Source: Arvicola amphibius
Taxonomy: Eukaryota; Chordata; Mammalia; Rodentia; Cricetidae
Direction of reading: 5' to 3'
Assembly (NCBI RefSeq): GCF_903992535.2
Contig: NC_052065.1
Coordinates: 44,042,107 to 44,106,106 of the forward strand
Length of the DNA stretch: 64,000 nucleotides
Below the pieces are notes generated by a model. The model was given only the letters and a program-made list of their open reading frames with translations. It was not told the origin of the DNA and made no database searches. This document shows positions 22,680 through 34,436 of the stretch, one piece after another (within the stretch, counting starts at the first letter, position 1; each line of letters begins with the position of its first letter). Both the position numbers and the translations under genes were made by a program.

Positions 22680-23670
22680 TTTTGGCTCCCACCCCAGTAT
22701 CCTCAACTCTCTAGAACTAGTTAAGGGTGTCAGTTGTACTTAGCTCCATCTCCTACCAACTTATGCAACTGTCTTATCATATCTAGATGGCAGATTCACT
22801 GCACTTGTAGCTGTTCATGACTTCTGGCTCTTACAGTCATTTCACCACCTCTGGCTATATATAATTCTTCACCTTTGAGGAGACACAGTTTGATATAAAC
22901 GTCCCATTTAAGACTGAGCATTTCATAGTCTCTTATTCCCTACAAATCACCATCTGCTACAAAAAGAAGTTTCTTTGATGAGGGTTGAGTAATGTGCCTA
23001 CCTGTGTGAATAAAGAAAATTTTAGCTGAGCATGGTGGCACATGACACTAGTTCCAGCACTCAGGAGGCAGAGGCAGGCAGATCTCTGTGAGTTCAAGAT
23101 CAGCCTGGTCTACAAAGTGAGTTCCAGGACAACCAGGACTGTTACACAGAGATAGCTTGTCTCAAAATACCACACACATATACACACACAAAAAGAGAAT
23201 TTAGACGGTAGTTAATTACTATGTACATCAAGCAGAATAATAGTATTAGGAACTCTCCTGTGGTCTAGCTATTCACAGGTTTTTGTACTAGTTAACAGTT
23301 CCACTCATGAGCTCTGTCTTGTGGAGCAGGCTTTATCCAATCAGTCATAAGTTGGTTACTCTCGTAACACTCATGCCATCATTGCATCTGTGGGTGTATC
23401 TTGCCGGGACAGTTGTTGTTGTAGTTTGCAGAGTTCTCAGTTGGTTAAGACTGTAGATTACTTTTCTTCCCCAGTATCATTCATAGAACCTTCCAGTACT
23501 ATGAAAACCAGCCAAAAGTGATGAAGCTTCCAGAACAATACCAGCTTGATTTTTCAGGTTCTATGACTCAAATATGTATTTTTAGTAAGAGAGTCTTACC
23601 ATAGAGTTCTGGAGGGTAATCAAGAATAAAGAAAATTACCTGTAGTATTGGGAATGTCTATGAGACCCCA
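22680..23670 (-). repeat. Lx-type LINE-1 3' region, interrupted by B1
   Basis: GTCCCATTTAAGACTGAGCA, ACTTCTGGCTCTTACAGTC and AAAAGAAGTTTCTTTGATGA follow the order of antisense Lx-type 3' regions (compare 29.9-30.0 kb). A B1 at 23,023-23,195 splits it. Confidence 0.6.
23023..23195 (+). repeat. B1 SINE
   Basis: TAGCTGAGCATGGTGGCACA head, CTCAGGAGGCAGAGGCAGGC, GCCTGGTCTACAAAGTGAG and GTTACACAGAGATAGCTTG; the tail became a CA/A-rich tract. Confidence 0.92.
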
Positions 23671-23774
23671 CTGACCAACTATTCAAAATGGGTAGCCTTT
23701 GTTTGGCACTAGACTTTAAATTGGTAACCTATAGTGTCTATGGGAGATATGGCCCCCATATAATTTCTTTTAAA

Positions 23775-24545
23775 GGCTTTTTATTTAAATGATTTATACA
23801 AATTCTTATATAAATGTCTCAGGAAATTGCTACAGTAGTAAGTGTCCATATGGCATGCTCAGAGGTCTGTAGTGTTATTAATCCCTACCCATGCTCCCGA
23901 TTTTGCCCTGTTCTCCCACTCTCACCCAATTTAAACTCTCCCCTTTGTACTACATGTTTTCTACCCCTCCACACAGACTTTAACCTTTTTCCCATGGCCA
24001 CCTACTAGTTTCTTTCCTTCTATGGATAAACACTCTTAAACAAACATATCTAAAGATTCCAAGATAGCATATACATATGAGAAAGAATATGGAGCATTTG
24101 TCTTTCTGGGTCTGGGTCACCTTATAATGATTATTTTCAGCTTCATTCAATTACCAGCACATTTCATCATTTCATTTTTTTTCTTTACAATGGAATAATA
24201 TTCAATTGTGTATTTGAACCATGCTTTCATTATCCATTCATCAACTGAGGAACATTTAGGCTATTTCCAATTTCTGGCTATTGTAAATAGGTCAGCATTG
24301 AACATGGATGAGCATGTATCTCTGTAGCAGGATAGGGTACTTTGGAAATATCCCAAGAATGGTATTATTAGATTATGTGCTAGATCTACTTCTAGTTTTT
24401 TGAAGAATGTCCACGCTATTTTCTATCATATTAGTACCAGTTTCCATTCCCACCAGTAGTGGATAAAAGTTCCTCTTGCCCCAAATTCACACTAGCACTT
24501 ACTGCCATTTGTTTTTGTGATTGCAGCCATTCTGACTGGGGTAAG
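23775..24545 (-). repeat. LINE-1 ORF2 end plus 3' region
   Basis: Antisense L1: TTGTCTTTCTGGGTCTGG, ACAATGGAATAATATTC, CATTATCCATTCATCAACTG, GGCTATTTCCAATTTCTGGC, CCATTCCCACCAGTAGTGG. Stops and indels break all frames. Confidence 0.82.
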
Positions 24546-24572
24546 AGAAATATTGGGAAGAGTTGTACCTTT

Positions 24573-24738
24573 TGCCTAGAGAGGATTCAGCAGTTAAGAA
24601 TACCTGTGGCTCCTTCAGAGGACTCAAGTTCAGTTCCCAGCACCCGCATTAGTTGGCCCGCAGGCACATGTAATACTAGCTCCAAATAACCTGATGCCCA
24701 CTTCAGGCCTCCAGACGTACCCACACACAAGTGGCATG

Positions 24739-24739
<1 letters not shown>
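24573..24739 (+). repeat. B3/B2-type SINE
   Basis: TTCAGCAGTTAAGAATACC, CAGAGGACTCAAGTTCAG, TTCCCAGCACCCGCATTAG and CCTCCAGACGTACCCACAC give a tRNA-like head and body. The tail runs into the (CA)n tract. Confidence 0.8.
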
Positions 24740-24786
<47 letters not shown>

Positions 24787-24793
24787 CACACAA
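24740..24793. repeat. (CA)n microsatellite at SINE tail
   Basis: About 26 CA units with one CG interruption near 24,780, continuing straight from the B3-type SINE. Confidence 0.95.
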
Positions 24794-24795
24794 AT

Positions 24796-26329
24796 TAAAA
24801 ACAGATATCCCTCGCTTTAGGCATCCTAAAAGCAGACCTTGACATTATGATGTAAGTACCAGGGTGATAGACAGATCCACAAACCACTTGTATAACAGGT
24901 TTGTTTGGAGAGTGTGAAGCAAGTTTAATTGTCATTGACTGAAGCTCTACAAACTCTCTGTCTACCATCCTGCCCACACTTCAGTAAATCAGAAAAGGTA
25001 CATTATTCGGCTATCTATTACATGAATACTTGGAGCTTATCACCATTGGGGCAGTTCTGTAAGAAAGGCATAAATTACATAATTCAGAATTATTCCACAA
25101 AAAGTGTAAGGTTACAGGGTTTTAGTAAAGCAATGTAATTTCTAATGGGGAGTACAATTATAATAAAATTTCCTACAAGGCTGCTCTCAGATTTGATTCC
25201 TGGTACTTATGAGCTCTGTATCATGCAGAAGTATTGCTGCTGGTGGGGAGGTGTCAGGACCTTAAGATTCACAGATGGAGGTATAGGTCAGTAGAGGGAA
25301 CACGCTGAAATGATGAAGCGTAAAGGTCACAAGATATGATACCGAGAGCCTCTACTATATAAACACTCCTAACTGTGCCTCTGCCCTTTCATTCTCTTTG
25401 TCTATGCAGGGGTAGACAATGTGTTTGGGGAATAGAAATATGCCTCAGCAACACATTTCTGTATTTCACTTTCCCTTTTGATTCTTTTCTTTGCTAGTCC
25501 TGGTGACACTTTGCATTGCTTCAGTCAGCACTGGTCAGTCTGGTCTTCTAGACCTCTCTCTGTCTAGGATGAAACCTTTAGGGCCTTGGTTTTTATATCC
25601 AAATTCCCACAAAAAAAGAAAACTTTTTCTCTTATAAACAACTTCTCTGCAAAAGGCTTCAGAGGCACAAAATAATTCTCAGGTGTATTTCTATTCATTT
25701 TAGTAATAAAAAGGTGTGGAGTAAAAGGGAGTTACTGCTAATAAAAACACTGATTAATATTGCAAAGTATTATCCTGCTGCTTCATATATTCAAGCATTG
25801 TGTTTCACAAATCAAATTTGATTTTAAGTATCCATTACCACTTAAGAGAAAATTTCAAGCATTACTTCAATGACTCCCTTCTTACTGTTTTATGAGAATT
25901 TATGCACCTTATCAAAAATGTGGGGAAGGGCCCAATGTAGTTAAGAATATGACTTTCTCTAAAGAACAGTCGGCTTTTGTCCTAATCCTAGAAGTAAAAT
26001 AAATTCTTGGGATTTCGGAGGGATGTGAGTGTTTTTGTTATCCATGATGGTCCATATAGGCTGTACCTGATAATCTATGATAAGGAGGTAATTTCAGGAT
26101 GTGGCATGTCACATTAGATTGCCTGTCTTTGGGAGCTGAACAAACAGAAATGACCAACAGACAGTGTGCTGCAGTGTGGGGGCTAAAGATTTTATTCAAC
26201 TTTATCAAGTCATACTTATGTAATAAAAGTCCCAATAGAAATTTTGGTCACCAAAGTTCAGAAAATAGTCTCAAGCTGGCAATTGGTGCATAATACTATT
26301 GGCAATACTTTGTGATAATTGACATCAAT
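24796..26329. other. Unassigned sequence
   Basis: No SINE, LINE or exon recognised over 1.5 kb. Frames are all under 70 codons. Confidence 0.4.
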
Positions 26330-26460
26330 GTGTGCTGACAACTATGGGAACTTTACATCTGAAAGTATTTTAAACATTCTCACTGCCTTATTTGGTTGAT
26401 TATACTATGTCCATTTCTTATAACAAAGGAGGCTGAGTATGGTCTCTTTCACTGAATTCT
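26330..26460 (-). repeat. MIR remnant (tentative)
   Basis: ACATTCTCACTGCCTTATTT and GTCCATTTCTTATAACAAAGG then GAGGCTGAG follow the order of the complement of the MIR core and 3' part, heavily diverged. Confidence 0.4.
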
Positions 26461-26849
26461 GTGACATTTTTAATTAGTGAATTATGAAACCCAAGGGTGG
26501 GCTGGTGAAAAACCTTGAACTTGTAGTTGCTACTAAAGTAGAGCCTGGGAAGATTTGGCAATCTGGAAGTCTGTGCCCTTAACCTCACTGTTTGAGTAAC
26601 TGCGTGTAACACTTCTCCTTCAGCTATTCATGGCTGATTGGTCTGTTGTTAAAATATGAATTATCTTTGACATGCAACAATTTTTTGCTTTCATCTTCTG
26701 CTTGGGTCATAGAATTCAGAGGTGAATGTATTCATAACTGGGGTTTATTCTTTCTGTATATACTTTGTGCTGACTCCCTTGAATATTTCTGTGTCCTTTA
26801 GACTGTGCCAAATACCCACCCCCTCTCTCCTTATCATCAAAAATTATTC

Positions 26850-27310
26850 ATAGAATATGCATATTCAGTAACACAGTTCACAATAGCCTCAAAATGGAAA
26901 CAATCCAAATGTCCATCAAAAATAGACCAGATAAATAAATTGTGGAAGAGCTATACAATGGGATATTATACAGCAACACGAATGAACAAACTAAATGCCA
27001 CCAACAACACAGATGAATCTTATAAACATGGTGTTAAATGAAAGAAACTAGAAATAAGAGTATTAATTGTCTGGTTCCATATAAGCCAAACTATTCTGAA
27101 GTATTCTAAGTCAGGATAAGTGTTATTCAGGAGGACGAGTCATGCATGTAAGTGTCTGAGATTCTGGAAACATTCTCTTTCTTGCTATGGATATGTCGTA
27201 TATGTATGTGATCACTTGGAGAAAGTTAATAGAGCGGTAAATGTAAGATTTGTGAATTTTTGTACATGTGTTATACTCAAGCAAATACACATAACCATAG
27301 CATCCTTCTT
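26850..27310 (+). repeat. Old LINE-1 ORF2 end and 3' UTR
   Basis: Sense L1: ACAATAGCCTCAAAATGGAA, CAATCCAAATGTCCATCAA, ACAATGGGATATTATACAGC, AATGAACAAACTAAATGCC, then a diverged 3' UTR ending GTTATACTCAAGCAAATAC. This is an old mammalian L1 type, not Lx. Confidence 0.78.
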
Positions 27311-27514
27311 TCTGTTTGCCTTTAAGGATACTTGTTTTCAGTGAACTCAGAGTTTAGGAAAAAAATCCAGGATGAGAGGTATCACGTATGAGTTCTGCCT
27401 AAGGTGATCAACATGTCTAGTCTTGCCAGGGAATTTCCTGATTTTATCACTGAGAGTTCTCTGTGTTAGGAACTATTCCCACACTTAAAAGACTAAGCAA
27501 AATAGAACAGTTAG

Positions 27515-27835
27515 TACTGTGGTTTGAGTATGCTCCTCAGAGTTCTTGTGCTAGAAACTGAATCACCAGTTTTAAATATTGACAGTATATGGAGGTTGGT
27601 CTTTGGGAGGTAACTAGGGTTAGAAGTCATGAAAGTTGGGTCCCCATCACAAGATGAGGGGTCTTATAAGAAGAGGAACAGAGACTTGAGCTTACCCAGT
27701 ATCTTTCACCACGTGATACAATCTCCAATGCTATAACATAGCAAAAAAAAACCCTCACCAAATGCTCAACTATGATATCTTATTGTTCAAACTCCAGAAC
27801 TGCAAAAACCAAGCTTTTTGTTAAGTCTGCAAAAA
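27515..27835 (+). repeat. MaLR LTR (MLT1-like)
   Basis: GGTTTGAGTATGCTCCTCAG, TATGGAGGTTGGTCTTTGGG, CTTATAAGAAGAGGAACAG, CTTTCACCACGTGATACAAT, CTCACCAAATGC and AACTCCAGAACTGCAAAAAC fall in the order of an old ERVL-MaLR LTR. Confidence 0.7.
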
Positions 27836-28115
27836 GGTGGAGTAAAGGAGTTACCTAGTTGGTGCCTTCGTTGTTTACACACACACACACAAAAAAAAAA
27901 ACAAGTAAAAAAAAAACCTATAAATCTCCTCTGGGAAGATATGCAAAACAACTGATTAACCCGAAATGGGGAAGGAAAAAATGGAAGACTCTACACTGTG
28001 ATCTCAATATTAACTCATCACAAGCAGCAAAAGCTTGCTCTGGGAAATTGGAGGCTTAGTGTATCACTTTGAAGAGTCAGAATCTACTTTAACATAAAAG
28101 CTTGAGTCATGTGCA

Positions 28116-28118
<3 letters not shown>
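27836..28118. other. Short (CA)n and A-rich patch in unassigned DNA
   Basis: ACACACACAC followed by A runs at 27,877-27,916; otherwise nothing recognised. Confidence 0.5.

Positions 28119-28157
<39 letters not shown>
28119..28157. repeat. (CA)n microsatellite
   Basis: About 19 CA units. Confidence 0.95.
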
Positions 28158-28158
<1 letters not shown>

Positions 28159-29084
28159 ACACACATAACAGCCATCATCTGAAGCTAGATCCAGAGGGAG
28201 ATGCTGAGTTGGAAAGTTTACTTTTAAAAAGGTCAAGTTATTCTCCCTGAAGTTCTTATAGACAAGTGATTTTAGAGATTGAGTTCCCTTGAGCGCTAAA
28301 GAAAATGCTGTTATAATACAAATAAACCTTCATGCAACTCAGCTGTGACATTTGATACCAGGGAGAATATGACTGAAAATACATAGCACCATTCTGGCTT
28401 TTCTCAAATGAAAAGGGAATTGTCAGAGACAAGTATAACTTGCAAGGACAAAACCAAAATCACCTGAATTTCCACTTATAGTACAACATAAAGATGATTC
28501 TCGGGGCAGGGTAGTAGCAGTGGGCTGCAGAATAATTTCCAAAACCAGAAATATTATATTTAATGCCCAAATATTTCCAAACAAGAAAGCCAAAGATAAG
28601 AAGGAGAAAGAGGACTCAGTTTAAATTAACTTTAGCTAATGTCTCTTAAAGTGTTATTTCTTTAAAGTCTACTATTCCACAATGATTAAATGTGCTCCCA
28701 CACAGCTCTGATTAAAAACACTTTGTGGGCCTCAGCTTTCCAATTCCAGTTCTATAGCACTTAATGTTCCCTCCAAAATTGCTTTGGGGAAAGCAATCTC
28801 ATGTCAAGGAAATGAATTCAAAAGTGTTTCCCTACAAGGGCTGAGGGAAATTCTCACCTTCAGTCCACACCTTGGCAAATAGCAGTCTTCAAATTGTTTT
28901 GGAAAATTTGCAAAATAAATTCAGGAATTTGATACCGAATAAAGTAAACTTTAGATAGTTCATATAGACACATAATCTTTACAACTATTATTACTAATAT
29001 CCCTTAGCAAAATACACCTATCACCAAGGAAAACTCTCTGGATAGGGTACTTTGTGTTCACTTTTTAAAAAAATAGTATTCCAT
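28158..29084. other. Unassigned sequence
   Basis: No repeat or exon recognised. Confidence 0.4.
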
Positions 29085-30130
29085 TAATTCATTGAGAATT
29101 TCATACAATGTATTTTGATCATATTCACTACCCTCCAGATCCTCCCCCACCTCCCTACCTACTCAATTTTGGATTGCTTCCCTTTTCTTAAGCCCATGGA
29201 GTTGAATTTGTGTTGCCCATATACTCCTGGGTGTGGGGCTTGCCCTAGAGAGTGGTGGATCTACCAGTGATGGAGGAGAGTTATCTGTCTATGTTACTTT
29301 CATTGGTTAATTAATAAAGAAAACTGCCTTGGCCCTTTAAGAGAACAGAAAATTAGGTAGGCGGAGTAGACAGAACAGAATGCTGGGTAGCAGGAGTGGG
29401 GAGACGCTTCAGGAAGTTGCCATAGTGAGTCACCGTGATTCTCCTCTCTGAGATGGACGCAGGTTAAGATCTCTCCTGGTAAGCCACACCTCGTGGTGCT
29501 ACACAGATTACTAAATATGGGTTAAAGGAAGATGTGAGAATTAGCCAATAAGAGGCTGAAACTATGGGCCAGGCAGTGTTTTAAAAGAATACAGTTTCCG
29601 TGTAATTATTTCGGGTGTAAAGCTAGTCGGCGGCCGGGTGGCGGGATGCAGCCCTGCCGCTTCCTTCAACATACCAGGGATCATACTCTTGAAGAAAACT
29701 GACTGTCCCTCTCCCAAAAACTGACTGTCCCTCTCCCAACATCTCTGAAGTGCCAATAGCTGCTCATCTAAGAGTAGGACCTCACAACTTCCACAATGCT
29801 ACAATTTTGTCTGGCTTGACTTTGCACAGGTTTCAGGCATGCCGTTATAATCACTGTGCATTTGTATGTGAATCTTTGTCTGGAAAAGTTTTCCTTGAAG
29901 TCATCCACCACCTCTGACTCTTAAAATCTTTCCACCTATTCTTTGAGCATTGTTCCGTGAGATATAGGTGTCCCATTTAGGACTTAGCACTCTGCAGTTT
30001 CTTTTTGTGCATGTTGACCATTATCAGCATTTTGTTTTATAAAAATACCCTTTTCAGAGGTCATACATGAAACTTTGGCCTTCAGACCTGTTAGATGCAT
30101 TACGCAGCCAAATACCAAGCTTACATAACT
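29085..30130 (-). repeat. Lx-type LINE-1 3' region split by a solo LTR
   Basis: Two pieces, 29,085-29,261 and 29,678-30,130, join cleanly once the LTR and one target copy are removed: CATATACTCCTGGGTGTGGG reads on to CAGGGATCATACTCTTGAAG. Motifs ATTTTGATCATATTCAC, TTAAAATCTTTCCACC and TCCCATTTAGGACTTAGCAC mark an antisense Lx-type 3' region. A 23-bp unit containing CTGACTGTCCCTCTCCC is tandemly duplicated at 29,696-29,740. Confidence 0.65.
29268..29671 (+). mobile_element. Solo LTR of the mys-like ERV family
   Basis: 404 bp, starting TGATGGAGGAGAG and ending in CA, alignable over its whole length to the LTRs at 1,819 and 4,497 with several small indels (a loss near 29,382 and a gain near 29,620). 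Target duplications TACCAG at 29,262-29,267 and 29,672-29,677 are identical. It arose by recombination between the two LTRs of a provirus. Confidence 0.9.
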
Positions 30131-31024
30131 GAGTATTCAGCCACAGATGGAAAAAGATTTCTTTATTGTTTCCCGAATCTTTTCTATCTTGTCCACTCTC
30201 TTCTAGCACTTCGCTCATTATGCACAGCACCCTCCACTACCCAATCTTTCTGGACTTGTGCGCAATGATGTGTATTGGTGCAGTTTGCTTGATTATGTAT
30301 CTATTGGGGAATAGAACCCATATAACTTCTTTTACGTGTGACTGAATTTTTCTTTTCTCTAAATGAATCTTTTTACAAAACCATAGTTCAGCATAATTTC
30401 ATGGAACATAACTCATATGTATGACACAAGAGATGGTACTCACTTGAATTTGTTTGGTGTTTGGGTCCTGCCTCACCCTCTATTCTGTTTGCTGAAAGAA
30501 AGAGAAGCCACCTACTCATATTTTCCTAAAACCACAGTATCTATAATTTATTAAGTTTGCCCATCAATAAAAAGCTTTTTTGGTTCATGCCTTGAACGTA
30601 TCTTTATTTATAAACTGCATACATATCCATGTACATACACAAAAGCCACATACACAGACTCAATAACCTTCAAAACTTTGAGCTAATGAAATATGAGTAG
30701 ATTACCACATTGGGAAAAAAAGACTGAAGTTTTTACCAAAAGAAACTATCTTGAATTTAAATTTACTTTCAAGATTATATATGAGAATGGAAATGTGTTC
30801 TGCTGTAGCTTTTACATGGCAAAGACTAAAGAAGCACAGACTACATGACTACTAGCCAAAATGAGGCTGGAGCAATTACTTGTGCTAATTTCATTCTGTT
30901 GTTAATGTCAAATATCATCATCAAAGCAACTTAGAGAAGGAAAGGATATATATGAGGAAATTTAGGACAGGCACTCAAGTAGGAGCTTAAAGCAGAAACT
31001 ATGAAACTATGAAGAAATACTGCT
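30131..31024. other. Unassigned AT-rich sequence
   Basis: Nothing recognised. Confidence 0.4.
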
Positions 31025-31265
31025 TGATGGCTGGGCTTGTGGCAGGCTCATGCTTAGTTAATTTCCTTATATACCAAGGACCATATGCCCAGGGTATGGT
31101 GCTCCCCACAGTGGGATGGGCCCTCATTCATCAACTAATTATCAAAAAAATCTACCACAGACATGCCCATAAGGCAACCTGATCTAAGCAATCCCTGAAT
31201 TGTGATCTCCTTCTCAGGTGATGCTAGGCCGCGACACACTGACAGATAATGCTAAGTAGGACACT
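31025..31265 (-). repeat. MT-type MaLR LTR fragment
   Basis: CCCACAGTGGGATGGGCCCT, CATCAACTAATTATCAAAA, CCACAGACATGCCCATAAGG and TTCTCAGGTGATGCTAG are in the order of the complement of the 5' half of rodent MT (ERVL-MaLR) LTRs. Confidence 0.65.
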
Positions 31266-31289
31266 ACTAATAAAAAGTATATTTCAGAA

Positions 31290-31900
31290 CAAAGATGAAT
31301 AGCAGGGACAAAGAGGGTCATGTCACAGTGATAAAAGTCAATTCATGAAGTGTAAAATTATCATAAAAGTTCATTAACTTAAAATTTCAAATTATGTGAA
31401 AGAAAAATAAAACCTAATAGAATTGAAAGGTAAGATGGATAATTCTACTGTATGATTAGCTCTTTAAATACCACTTTATAGGAAATTTGAACACTACTAA
31501 TATGATCTAATTAATATTCATCAAACATTGTTATTAGCTAAGAACAGAATACATATAAAACATACAGTAACACATAGAAAATTTATCAGGATTGAACATA
31601 TTCTAGGCCATAAGCAAGTCTCAATATATTCCAAAAAGTACACGTTATGCACTATGTTCTATGACCAAAATAGAAACGAGTTAGAAAACAATGAGAATAA
31701 ATATCTCTGAAAAGTCACCAAATTACATAACTTACAAGTAATACATACATAGATCAAAGATGTCAAAGGATAAATTGAAAAGTATTTTGAACTCTAAAGT
31801 GAAAATATGGCAAATTAAAATTTATGGGATGCATCTAAAGCCATGCCTTGGAGAAAATAAGTTACAATACAATATCAGAAAAGACATCTCAAATCAATAG
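31290..31900 (+). repeat. Old LINE-1 ORF2 fragment
   Basis: Sense L1 ORF2 text: CAGTAACACATAGAAAATTT, ATTGAACATATTCTAGGCCA, TAAGCAAGTCTCAATATATT, CAAAATAGAAACGAGTTAGA and TATGGGATGCATCTAAAGCC. Fragmented frames only (longest 60 codons). Confidence 0.72.
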
Positions 31901-32307
31901 CACTAGTTACCTTCCATAACAGGCTAGAAAGTTAATGACCCTGTGTATGACATAGGGATTCTTCTTTGTCTGTATCTACTTCTTGCTCAGATTCTGACTA
32001 TTGACCTCTTTCTCTAACTGGCAATGAAAAATAGATCATATCCCTTTACTTCTTCATGCCCTCTCAACTAGAATGTAAGGTTCTATACCCAAGTAACTTC
32101 CTGCTAGAGACTTGAGCAGAAACTGGGTTCAGGCTTAGGAAAATGGACACACAGAGAAAGCAGTTGAAACCATCCGTCTTCATTGCTTACCATCCACTAG
32201 TGACATAATCCACATTTGTTGGGTTGAGATGTCCACTTTGAGGAGGGCAAAACAGTTTAGAGTACATCTTTATCAGTTTATACTATCATAAAAATTCCAT
32301 ATATTGA

Positions 32308-32464
32308 CCTGGCAGTGGTAGCGCACGTCTTTCATCCCAGCACTCGGGAGGCAGAGGCAGGCAGGTCTCTGTGAGTTTGAGGACAGCCTGGTCTACAAGA
32401 GCGAGTTCCAGGACAGGTTCCAAGGCCACAGAGAAACCCTGTCTGGAAAAACCAAAAAAAATTG
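32308..32464 (+). repeat. B1 SINE with target duplication
   Basis: Near-consensus B1 (CTGGCAGTGGTAGCGCACG, CACTCGGGAGGCAGAGGCAG, AGAAACCCTGTCTGG) flanked by an exact 11-bp duplication, CCATATATTGA, at 32,297-32,307 and 32,465-32,475. A young insertion. Confidence 0.95.
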
Positions 32465-32475
32465 CCATATATTGA

Positions 32476-33079
32476 GAGACTTCATAACAGAAGTCTGTTT
32501 TTTCACAGTTGTGGGGTCTCCACAGACTTTAGATAGGCACTCTTTCATCATGCTATCACATGGGCTTTACTCAGTTTGTGGATGGAAAGAAACGATCTCC
32601 TCTTCACCTCCTCCCCTTCTTCTCTTCATTCTGCTCTCCCTGCTCCCTCCCACTTTCTCTTCTAGCTTCTCTTCCTCTTCCCTCTGATCTTCCTCCTCCT
32701 CTTAACACTGTCACCATTATGCCCTCGATTTCATGATCCCATCACCAAGTACCATCAAGCTGGAGGTTGTGTCTTCAACATATAAACAAACATTTGGTGC
32801 AGAAGCACTTACTCTTACCAAATAGCTTCCTCAGAAATCTGTAACACTATATCCTGCTGAGGGAGAATTCTGAACTATGGTACTGATAATACTAAGGGCA
32901 ATGCAACAAAGCCTAACTACAACTTTTCTTTCTTTTCTTTTTTTTTTTTTAGTAGTACTTCTGAGCAAAACCAAATCTTTTCTTACAGTAAGCACTATCC
33001 ACAGAATGTGACTTCCTAAAAACTGAACATATCCTTATTGCTAAATTCTCTCAAGTCTAGCCTTCACAAACCAACAGCT
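32476..33079. other. Unassigned with CT-rich block
   Basis: 32,598-32,700 is a pyrimidine-rich low-complexity stretch (CTCCTCTTC, CCTCCTCCTC). A T-run at 32,928-32,951 follows. No gene signal. Confidence 0.5.
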
Positions 33080-33148
33080 AATGACTTTGGACAAGTTACA
33101 TCTCTAAATCTCAATTTCTACATTTGTAAAATAAAAATAACAACAACA
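33080..33148 (+). repeat. MIR core fragment
   Basis: AATGACTTTGGACAAGTTAC, ATCTCTAAATCTCAATTTC and ACATTTGTAAAATAAAAATA are the conserved central part of MIR in sense orientation. Confidence 0.72.
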
Positions 33149-33154
33149 TCCTGG

Positions 33155-33545
33155 TTATTCCTGGTTGTCAACTTGAGAGGAAGTCACAATTGAGGAATTT
33201 TTTAGATCAGATTCATCTGTAGCCATGTCTGCAAAGAATTGGGTTTTTTTTTATTGATTCATATGGGAGGCTGCAACCCGTGGTGGCCAGAAACATTCCT
33301 CTAACAGGTGGTCTCAAGCTGTCTAAAAACAGATAGCTAAGTACTCGTGAGTCAGAAAGTGAACCAGCAAGCAGCATTCCTCCATGGCATCTGATTCAAG
33401 CTTCTGTTTAAGTTCCTGCCCTGATGTCCCTCAATGATGGATTGTGACCTGAAAGTATAAGCCAAGTAAACACTTTCTTCCCCGGTTACTTTTGGTCAGA
33501 GTATTTTATCACAGGAACAGAATGAAACTAGAACAAATAGAACCA
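33155..33545 (+). repeat. MT-type MaLR LTR
   Basis: GGTTGTCAACTTGAGAGGAA, GAACCAGCAAGCAGCATTCC, TCCATGGCATCTG, GATGGATTGTGACCTG, AAGCCAAGTAAACACTTTC and TATTTTATCACAGGAACAG follow the order of rodent MT LTRs (ERVL-MaLR), including the AATAAA-like site near the end. Confidence 0.72.
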
Positions 33546-33904
33546 CTTATCAACCTTTTTGTGGAACTAAAAGACACTGTATATAAAGAACACTTGAAAT
33601 GCTAATTTTGGTGCTGTTTCCAGTCAATTTGGATCAGTGTCTACTTGACTATCTTCTATCAGACACATCCTATTCCATAGCTGTGTTCTCACAATTTATG
33701 CTCTGACTCCTTTCCTTAGTGTGATTACTTAGAGACCTTAAATGGGGTTAAATGTCTTTTAATCTATTTTAGGTGCTTTCATGAGTTTCAAGTCCAAATT
33801 ATATAATCCTATTATGTCTTCTTGCTAACCTTGAAAAGAACTAACATTCTTTTAATTTCTTTTCCTAAATGTTTCTTAGTGCATTTAAGGATTATTAAAA
33901 AGAA

Positions 33905-34070
33905 AACCCAGGCATAATGGCTCATGGCTATAATCCCAGGGAGCAAGGGTGCGCTTTTGAGGTCAGCCAGGGACAGATACACAGTGAGGATTTGTTGCAA
34001 AAAAAGGAAATCCACCAACCAATTAAACAACAGTGACAAAACAAAGCAAAAAACAAACAAAAAACAAAGA
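33905..34070 (+). repeat. Degenerate B1 SINE
   Basis: CCAGGCATAATGGCTCATGG, TATAATCCCAGGGAG and TTTTGAGGTCAGCCAGGGAC; the tail is a run of AAAC units. It lacks much of the right half. Confidence 0.6.
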
Positions 34071-34099
34071 GTTCCAAAGACTATAAATTTCAGTAATTC

Positions 34100-34185
34100 A
34101 ATTGATTGAATCGATTGAGTCTCCACCATGTGTGTTCTAGGTGCCAGGCGTGGAACAAGGAGCAAAACGAACAGCCTCTTCCTAT
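34100..34185 (+). repeat. LINE-2 3'-end fragment
   Basis: TTGAGTCTCCACCATGTGTG, TTCTAGGTGCCAGGCG and GGAGCAAAACGAACAG are diverged L2 3'-end motifs. Confidence 0.5.
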
Positions 34186-34382
34186 ATTTTATAACAGTAT
34201 TAAATAACTATAATAACATATATGCCTTAAGGTCTGTCTGTTGTTTTTGTTCCAAGGCTTTGACTTTGAATGGTCACTGTTTCCCTTCTTAAATGCAAAC
34301 TGCTACTTAGTTTGGATTTTGACAGTGCAGACTAGTGAAGGTATCTTTAGCAGTTGAGTTAAATTAATCTGGAGTACATTTA

Positions 34383-34436
34383 TTAGAAGAAATGAACATC
34401 AAGGAAATTTTTAGAAGAAATGAACATCAAGGAAAT
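34383..34436. repeat. 28-bp tandem duplication
   Basis: A 26-bp block starting TTAGAAGAAATGAACATC occurs twice in direct orientation (34,383-34,408 and 34,411-34,436) with identical sequence: a recent slippage or templated duplication. Confidence 0.9.
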
